This document shows, piece by piece, positions 13,346-13,646 of a stretch of 13,646 nt of DNA. Source of the stretch: JBIOYL01 sp044870185 (lineage in GTDB: Bacteria > Actinomycetota > CALGFH01); assembly GCA_044870185.1 (NCBI GenBank), contig JBIOYL010000062.1, forward strand, positions 1 through 13,646, given 5' to 3'. How positions within the stretch are numbered: the first letter of the stretch is position 1; each line of letters opens with the position of its first letter. The notes under the pieces were generated by a model. That model was not told where the DNA came from and searched no databases. It worked only from the letters and a program-made list of their open reading frames with translations. Position numbers and translations under genes: made by a program.

Positions 13346-13582
13346 CTACGCCTTGGGCTGCAGGAGCAAGGCCAGGAAGATGCTCGTGACGCCGAACAGC
13401 GTGGCCGCGCCGACGGTCAGCCGGTCGAGGTTGCGCTCCACCACCGTCGAGCCGCCGAGGGTCGCGCCGACGCCGCCGCCGAACATGTCCGACAAGCCGC
13501 CACCCCGGCCGGCGTGCAGCAGGATGAACAGGACCAGCAGCAGTGACGCGCTGACCTGGAGGACGACGAGAAGCGGGACCAC
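13346..13582 (-). CDS. secG: Preprotein translocase subunit SecG
   Basis: This 78-residue protein has the SecG plan: a first helix (about 3-23, LLVVLQVSASLLLVLFILLHAG), a Gly-rich cytosolic loop with GRGGGLSDMFGGG, and a second helix (about 55-74, LTVGAATLFGVTSIFLALLL). It is an accessory subunit of the SecYEG channel in the plasma membrane. The start is GTG at 13582, preceded by AAGGA (13591-13595) at eight bases. It is co-transcribed with the substrate-binding protein, which starts directly after its stop. In many actinobacteria secG follows pgk and tpiA; those would lie beyond the right edge if present. Confidence 0.95.
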   Translation of the reverse strand: MVPLLVVLQVSASLLLVLFILLHAGRGGGLSDMFGGGVGATLGGSTVVERNLDRLTVGAATLFGVTSIFLALLLQPKA

Positions 13583-13618
13583 TGACCAGTTCCTTCGCTC
13601 GGCGGACCGACCGGTCCC

Positions 13619-13624
13619 AGTCTA
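13619..13624 (-). promoter_or_regulatory. Possible -10 element TAGACT before secG
   Basis: TAGACT on the minus strand matches TAnnnT and lies 36 bases before the secG GTG, allowing a leader of about 30 bases that holds the ribosome site. The upstream side is cut by the window edge, so a -35 or an upstream operon cannot be judged. Confidence 0.35.
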
Positions 13625-13646
13625 GCGTGGCGCCGGAGCCGGCGGC

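Noticed and set aside
11711..13546. A 611-codon plus-strand open frame opposite the binding protein and secG
   Set aside because: It is a mirror of two clear minus-strand genes, with low-complexity Gly/Arg/Asp content and no start context.
1..13646. CRISPR arrays, insertion sequences, or long direct repeats
   Set aside because: No regularly spaced repeats, no transposase other than the serine recombinase remnant, and no terminal inverted repeats were seen.

Overview
The window is very GC-rich DNA read in dense, overlapping genes. GTG starts are common, ATGA and GTGA stop/start overlaps are frequent, and TAnnnT -10 boxes sit close to starts. This points to a chromosome of the phylum Actinomycetota. 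Nothing here fixes the genus. Four long genes or gene groups are cleanly intact, while both flanks of the main block carry broken genes.

Left edge (1-823): a plus-strand class I SAM methyltransferase that changes frame at least five times and is a decayed pseudogene, followed by about 180 bases with no recognisable gene. Core block (824-9389): a minus-strand operon of a GT2 glycosyltransferase, a DUF2064/TIGR04282 nucleotidyltransferase-like protein and a small SAM methyltransferase (frameshifted near its end); a divergent polytopic membrane protein, probably GT-C-like; a convergent minus-strand NAD-dependent epimerase with an inserted zinc-ribbon-like cassette; and a plus-strand series of OmpR-type response regulator, sensor kinase, a membrane-anchored sulfite-oxidase-fold molybdopterin oxidoreductase and a small four-helix membrane protein.

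The most interesting signal is an 18-bp motif (CTTACrrmCTvnkrACGG) that I find in all three promoter-bearing gaps of this core block (2988, 5624, 7670). Its half-sites are about 11 bp apart, as expected for an OmpR/PhoB regulator. I infer that the two-component system in the block controls the whole block: its own promoter, the glycan genes and the Mo oxidoreductase. The layout recalls the HprSR-MsrPQ arrangement of enterobacteria, but with added glycosylation genes and an oxidoreductase that fuses heme-type membrane helices to a Tat-exported Mo domain.

Right of the core (9390-11554): a two-gene minus-strand operon (SnoaL-like protein, then DUF1801 protein) that has lost its 5' end where a serine recombinase remnant begins. 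The recombinase lacks its catalytic N-terminus, has an internal deletion and frameshifts, and its last codons read into the 3' end of a tRNA-Leu(GAG) gene. This is the scar of an integrated element. Right edge (11555-13646): tRNA-Leu(GAG) follows an oligopeptide-type substrate-binding protein and secG, all on the minus strand; secG next to tRNA-Leu(GAG) is also the arrangement in E. coli (secG-leuU).
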